Source of the DNA: Nageia nagi
Taxonomy: Eukaryota; Pinophyta
Length of the DNA stretch: 64,000 nucleotides
Direction: 5' to 3'
Assembly (NCBI GenBank): GCA_050084985.1
Contig: JBITNC010000002.1
Location: 16,926,001 to 16,990,000 of the forward strand
The position numbers were made by a program, and so were the translations under genes. Of this stretch, positions 59,497 through 64,000 are shown piece by piece; the first letter of the stretch is position 1, and every line of letters starts with the position of its first letter. Below the pieces are notes generated by a model that had not been told where the DNA came from, did no database searches, and worked only from the letters and a program-made list of their open reading frames with translations.

Positions 59497-62310
59497 ATGT
59501 CGACCTCTAATGATCCTACAATGGTTAATGAACCCTCTTATAGCTAGAAGAATCTCATTTGCCCTCAAATTTTTGAGTTTTTACCACTCTTGGATATGAA
59601 TTCACATGGCTGCAAGAATACAACCTTATGTTGTTGGTTTCAATGGGCATGTTTTTGAATGAAATTCCTCTTTTGGATGCCATTATTAACTCCTACGATA
59701 ATGATATTTTTACTGTTACAATGACAATCCATGGGAAACCTATTTCCTTCTCTATCAAACCCTTTGATATACATAGATTGATTGGTCTACCATTCAAGGA
59801 TGCTAAAGAGCAAGTCAATACAAAGGCTAATTTGTTAAATGATAAAGACAAAATTCATCTAAAAACAAATTATGGTATTCAAGCAGAGTGTTTAACGGGT
59901 GAAAGTGTCTAGTATTCTATGTATTTATTTTGATGTATCTTTTATTCTTTTTTCTTTGTTTTACTTCCAACAATTTTATAATTAGGTATATTTAGTGTAG
60001 TTACTTATAATTCCTTGAGAAGGGGTCTCAATTTGCATGATGTCCATAACTCATTCTTGAAAGCTGTTATAAAGTTTTTCCAAGCAAGAATAGTTTTACA
60101 GGGTAGAGCTTTGGACATTTCATTTTGGGGGTTTTTTTACATTCTACGATGTATTGAGTATAAAAGATTCGATTGGTGCTCTTTTATTGCTAATAGGATT
60201 CGAACTAACATTGACACTAAAAAAATATCAAATTCTCAAAATATTTACTTGTCCACTATAATTATTTTCTTGCTTTATACAATGAGGCCCCCTATTCTCT
60301 TCAATATAGCCCAATTCCAATAATTAATCATTATCAGCTTAAAGCCTTAACATCGACTGTAGAGGAAGTGCAGGTACAAGTTAGAATAGTCATTAACTTT
60401 GTTTTTGTTTGGAATTTTATGGGTATTCAAATTTTAATACAATATTATTAATTTTTAATGATTCATTAAGAATGTTGTTTAACCTTAATGCAAAGGAAGG
60501 TAGCAGAGTCAATCTTTTGTAGATAGGCTGCAATAAAAGGAACACAGCCAAGGGATTATGGAGATTCACAAGGGGAGTTTGACTCACCCTTGGTGAGGAA
60601 ATCTTCAAAAAGGCATAGGAGAAATGTAAATATCATCTTAGATTCTTATGATAATTCTCTCATTTCATACCACAGTCACAATCCATCTCCTTAATAAAAA
60701 AAATTAACAAATTAATATTGATGATGAAAATGAAGTTGAATAATAGCAATAAGATAACTCTATTATCTTGCTTCTAGTTAATCATTGCACTAACGATCAT
60801 CTTTAGGGTAGCACTGATGATTATCTTTGGGCTAACACTGATGATCATCTTTAGGATAGCACTAATGATCATCATGTGTAACCCAATGATGATCATTAGT
60901 GAGTTATGCATATTGATCATCAGTGAAATTGTGCAGATAATTATCTATGCAATCTCACTGATGATCGATAATATTCATGATGATCGACTTTAAAATTATT
61001 CATTACAGATAATCATTTATTCTAGTTTGTAGATATATTTAATTGCTTATTATTTACAGATGCAAAAATGTTTCAAAATACAATTTCTTCAATACCAACA
61101 AGGCATGTCACACAGACACAACCCATTTCCATAGAATCCACATAATTCTTATAGCTAGAAGGTAGGGAAAGTTGTCTAAAGTGAACACCTTCATATAATG
61201 TTTTGTTTTTCAATAAATTTCTAATTTAATCATCTTCATTTTTAACAGTGGGATGCCCAATATTTCAGTTCAGTACCAACCCCCAATTTTGCAAGCAACG
61301 CTTCCACCCCCTATTCCTTCTATAAGAGGCTAGGTGAAGGTACAACCAAGAGGAAAATAGATACCTTTAGATATTTTAGCAAATGTATTAGCTAGTTGGG
61401 GAGCTACTCCTACAAGGAGTAGAAGTAGAAAAATAATGAAATTGGGAGCCTCTGGTCCATACAATATTCCATCTATTGATGACATCCCAAATTTCACTTT
61501 ATCAAATATCAATTCAGCTACATGTAACACTTTGGTCGTTGCACACTAGAGCTTGATGAAGATTACTTGAAAGGAATGGTGGAAGAGCAAGAGAGTGAGG
61601 GGAAGGGAAAAGAGAGTCAACAATATGGTACTGCAACCTGAAATCCTCCATAATAAGTAACACAAGTTACACAATAGACTGTGGCTAGAACTAAAGTCAT
61701 AGAAGAAGATGAAGGAGAAGAGGATGATGATTTAAATTCCTTTATTTTTGGTGATAGTTTAATTTAATTGAATATAGAGGGAACAATCAAAAATTCTATT
61801 CTTCCTAAACTTCTAAATGCAAATATGTGGGAATATCATGCCAAAGTGCTATTAAAAAAGATCAATTCGAGGTTTGCGAACCATAGGAAGAGGGATAAGA
61901 TATTTTTAAAGTTAGAAAACTCTCTAGAGAAGCTTGTGGTACATTTCAAAGTAGTCACAACAAGAAATACAAAGTTTACTTCCCCATATGTTTACACTGA
62001 TGTTAATCACATTTTAACAAGGTTAGAAAATTTAGATTTTGAAGCCCAAGCCTACTACAATTATTAGAACACTAACATGCAAAAGGTGGAAATTACCAAA
62101 GCTGCAAAAGAAGTAGCAGAGGTAATAATTATATACGCAATTTCATTTTCATTTTCATTTTCTTATTTTATTACGATTTTCATATCTAATGACCAAGTAT
62201 CATCTTTATTTTATTTTACAGTCCAACTTTGATAATTTGAAAAAATAAGTAAATAACTTGGTTGTCCAAGTTGAAAAAGCAAGGAAAAGTCTTGTTAATG
62301 CATCTATGAC
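59497..62310 (+). pseudogene. Unrecognised multi-exon gene, decayed
   Basis: Plus-strand coding-like segments are joined by plausible GT-AG introns. Segment 1 (59,497-59,915) begins MSTSNDPTMVNEPSYS and, after a frameshift, has WLQEYNLMLL and FDIHRLIGLPFKDAKE. Segment 2 (about 59,997-60,371) has VVTYNSLRRGLNLHD and VIKFFQARIVLQGRALDIS; it ends with a frameshift and TVEEVQ before GTACAAG. Segment 3 (about 60,480-60,670) has EFDSPLVRKSSKRHRRN. Segment 4 (about 61,252-62,121) has LANVLASWGATPTRSRSRK, LELDEDYLKGMVEEQESEG, an acidic EEDEGEEDDDLNSF and a 99-codon open run; it ends GCAGAG before GTAATA. Segment 5 starts after TTTTACAG at 62,222. Several in-frame stops occur. The layout (globular N-terminus, acidic and coiled C-terminus) recalls plant transposon-borne proteins, but I do not recognise the family. 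Confidence 0.55.
60778..61020 (+). repeat. 24 bp tandem array 3 (about 9 units)
   Basis: Seven or more units at 24 bp spacing with cores such as GATGATTATC and GATGATCATC, often followed by TTTAGG and AGCACT, then two or three irregular units. It lies in a probable intron of the 59.5-62.3 kb gene, and its unit length and core match arrays 1 and 2. Confidence 0.82.
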
Positions 62311-62329
62311 CAATTTCACTGGATGACAT

Positions 62330-64000
62330 TGCACCCTATCCTTCAAAACAATATAGAGGAATATCAATATCATTGACACTGATGCAAAGTCTATCAACAA
62401 TATTGAATCTTAAAAAACTATTTGGGCTTTTGACATTTGTCAAAGATTTCCAATTTTCAAATAAAGGATCTGTAAAATCTATTTCATACAACCTATTAAT
62501 AGTCCAACATACCCATTTCCATTCACTTTTGAAATCAATTATGTATATAGAACCATAGATCTCTCTTGAGCCATCTTGATCAATTTATTCATTTCATATA
62601 ACATTGGTATCATTCCACATAATATTAGCAACATTCCAATTCTATCATTCGATACAATAAATCTTTGGCTCTATCAACAACTCTTCTATTTTGGTAAAAG
62701 AAACTTATCAAAAATTTATATTGTTCAAATACTCTTTCTATAGGTTTAAACATTAAAATCCATCTAATGTAAACATGTTTTAACATTCTTTTTCCATCAG
62801 ATTTTCCAAGAGCAAATTGTTTGAATTTGACATTCCTTTTGAAGCTTTTAGGAAAATAAGAATACACTTCATCTATCAATTCCTCCACTTTGGCCACACA
62901 AGTATGTGTGCTTACTATTTTGTATGCAAGGTTAAATCTATGAGCCATACAATGAATAAGAATCATATATGGAGCAATTGATGTTTGAAGATGAATACAA
63001 AGTCCATTTTTATTTTTTTGCATTACTGAAGCACCATCTGCACCTACACATATTAGCTTTCTTGCAATTTCTACATCATCCATATTAGCAATCTCTTTCA
63101 AACTGGTTACAACAAGATTGAAAAGGTTTTCTGAATTACAAACTTCTTTCATTCTATGTATTGTTAGCAAATGGAGTTGTCTAACATGTTCGATGAATGT
63201 GTAAACATGTATACATACCTAGGATGTGCTATCTACAGTAGTTGCTTCATCATTTGATAAAGAAATGAATCTTAATTTTTTTACACTTTCCACTAAATCT
63301 TCCTTTTCCACCAATGCAAGACATTTAGTCATTTCCCAACCACTTTGATAAGACCAATGAGAACTTAGGAGGTGCTGCACACTTGCTAAATCAAAAAGTG
63401 TTTTATGATCATAAAAATCTGTTATTGGTCTACCTTGTTTTAGAAGAAAAAATATAACAGCAAATTGTAAACTTTTTGAAACTAATATTTTATCTTTTGC
63501 TTTTCTATATTGTGCTATAATTGTTGCTCTAGTTTGATCTTGAATTTATTTTTCTTCCAACATCTTGTTATATTCAATCTCATATTTGTTATGGAAACAT
63601 TTAGTCTCATCCTTTATTATTTATTTATTTCTAACTATTCCATCTTGGTCTTTAATTTTCACATATGCCTTTCCACAATGTTTTTCAATTGTATCATATT
63701 TGAGTTGCATCTTCTAATCCCTTCCTAATTTACAAGAATAAATCTCACATTTACATTCGGTTGGTAGGTCACCATTCTTAGGAATCACAAGGACAATGAA
63801 CACAAATAATGATGACCATTCCTCCTTAAATGATCTACCAATAGACCAGCGATTTTATTTTTTCCTAGCTTTCTATGAAGCACTACCATTCAATATTTTG
63901 AATTTCAATAGGAGTTTTAGGAGATTCAATAATCGCATTGGGTTCATGGTTCAAAATATTATCATTTTCATTCATGTCATCATCAAATATTTCAAGTAAT
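62330..64000 (-). pseudogene. hAT-type transposase (ZNF862/KIAA1586-like), runs off right edge
   Basis: Minus-strand translation from the right edge gives a long transposase. A W-x-x-L-F segment is followed by a Cys-rich stretch (LPTECKCEIYSCKLGR), then CFHNKYEIEYNKMLEEK and WSYQSGWEMTKCLALVE. FISLSNDEATTVDSTS (about 63,275-63,220) holds the first catalytic Asp. After two isolated stops comes a 181-codon open stretch (63,170-62,625) with ICVGADGASVMQKNKNGLC, holding the second catalytic Asp, and IHCMAHRFNLAYKI, a family signature. The end continues as IPMLYEMNKLIKMAQERS and, after a frame change, IDFKSEWKWVCW to about 62,330. The C-terminal dimerisation region with the catalytic Glu is not seen. 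It meets the plus-strand gene tail to tail. Family naming is by motif; damage is light compared with the copia copies. Confidence 0.8.

Noticed and set aside
52380-61020. CRISPR array
   Set aside because: Units are 24 bp with short drifting spacers, in plant-like DNA with retrotransposons and introns and no cas genes; this is minisatellite structure.
62206-62400. 64-codon minus-strand frame at the hAT/gene boundary
   Set aside because: It overlaps exon 5 of the plus-strand gene and the end of the hAT fragment in another frame; no motif.
1-64000. tRNA, rRNA or organelle-derived genes
   Set aside because: No cloverleaf with conserved T-loop or A/B-box pattern and no rRNA core phrase was seen by eye; the Met-tRNA matches are primer sites only.

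Overview
The window looks like nuclear DNA from a large, transposon-filled plant genome. It is strongly AT-rich, and about 24 kb of it is three copies of one Ty1/copia retrotransposon family. Relics of Ty3/gypsy, a second copia lineage, a hAT-type transposase and a probable LINE are also present. A fragment of a plant L-2-hydroxyglutarate dehydrogenase gene, with a 78 bp GT-AG intron, confirms a plant source. A gymnosperm is plausible given the density of old decayed elements, but nothing here proves it. I found no intact host protein-coding gene; nearly every coding signal is a pseudogene with stops and frameshifts.

Layout. 1-1,200: minus-strand Ty3/gypsy RNase H-integrase relic running off the left edge. 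7.6-8.1 kb: decayed unrecognised minus-strand gene with a likely relative at 19.2-20.4 kb. 8.75-9.55 kb: first of four copies of a GC-richer dispersed repeat, called R here (others at 32.3-34.2, 50.9-51.6 and 54.9-57.9 kb). 12.7-19.0 kb: copia element A (minus; internally deleted, 3' LTR lost). 20.5-29.9 kb: copia element B (minus; complete, 506 bp LTRs, 5 bp target duplication AATAC). 37.9-46.4 kb: copia element C (plus; complete, about 497 bp LTRs, target duplication GTGTA). 47.2-47.6 kb: RNase H relic of a different copia element. 51.6-64 kb: a mosaic of two hAT-transposase pieces, two Ty3/gypsy gag pieces, a gypsy LTR with primer-binding site, an unrecognised multi-exon gene at 59.5-62.3 kb, and three arrays of 24 bp units sharing the core GATGATCATC/GATGAGCATC.

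How the parts relate. A, B and C share LTRs, an initiator-Met-tRNA primer site, a long 2.8-3.7 kb leader, one gag-pol frame of about 1,300 codons, and a block of about 45 bp repeats present 4, 3 and 2 times between stop codon and polypurine tract. Each copy is disabled by different lesions. B carries the dehydrogenase fragment in its leader, antisense to the element, which is the clearest gene capture in the window. C has LTRs only about 3.5% diverged but a heavily broken reading frame, suggesting it was copied in trans when already defective.

The least explained items are the R family, the 24 bp arrays at three places, and the multi-exon gene they flank.
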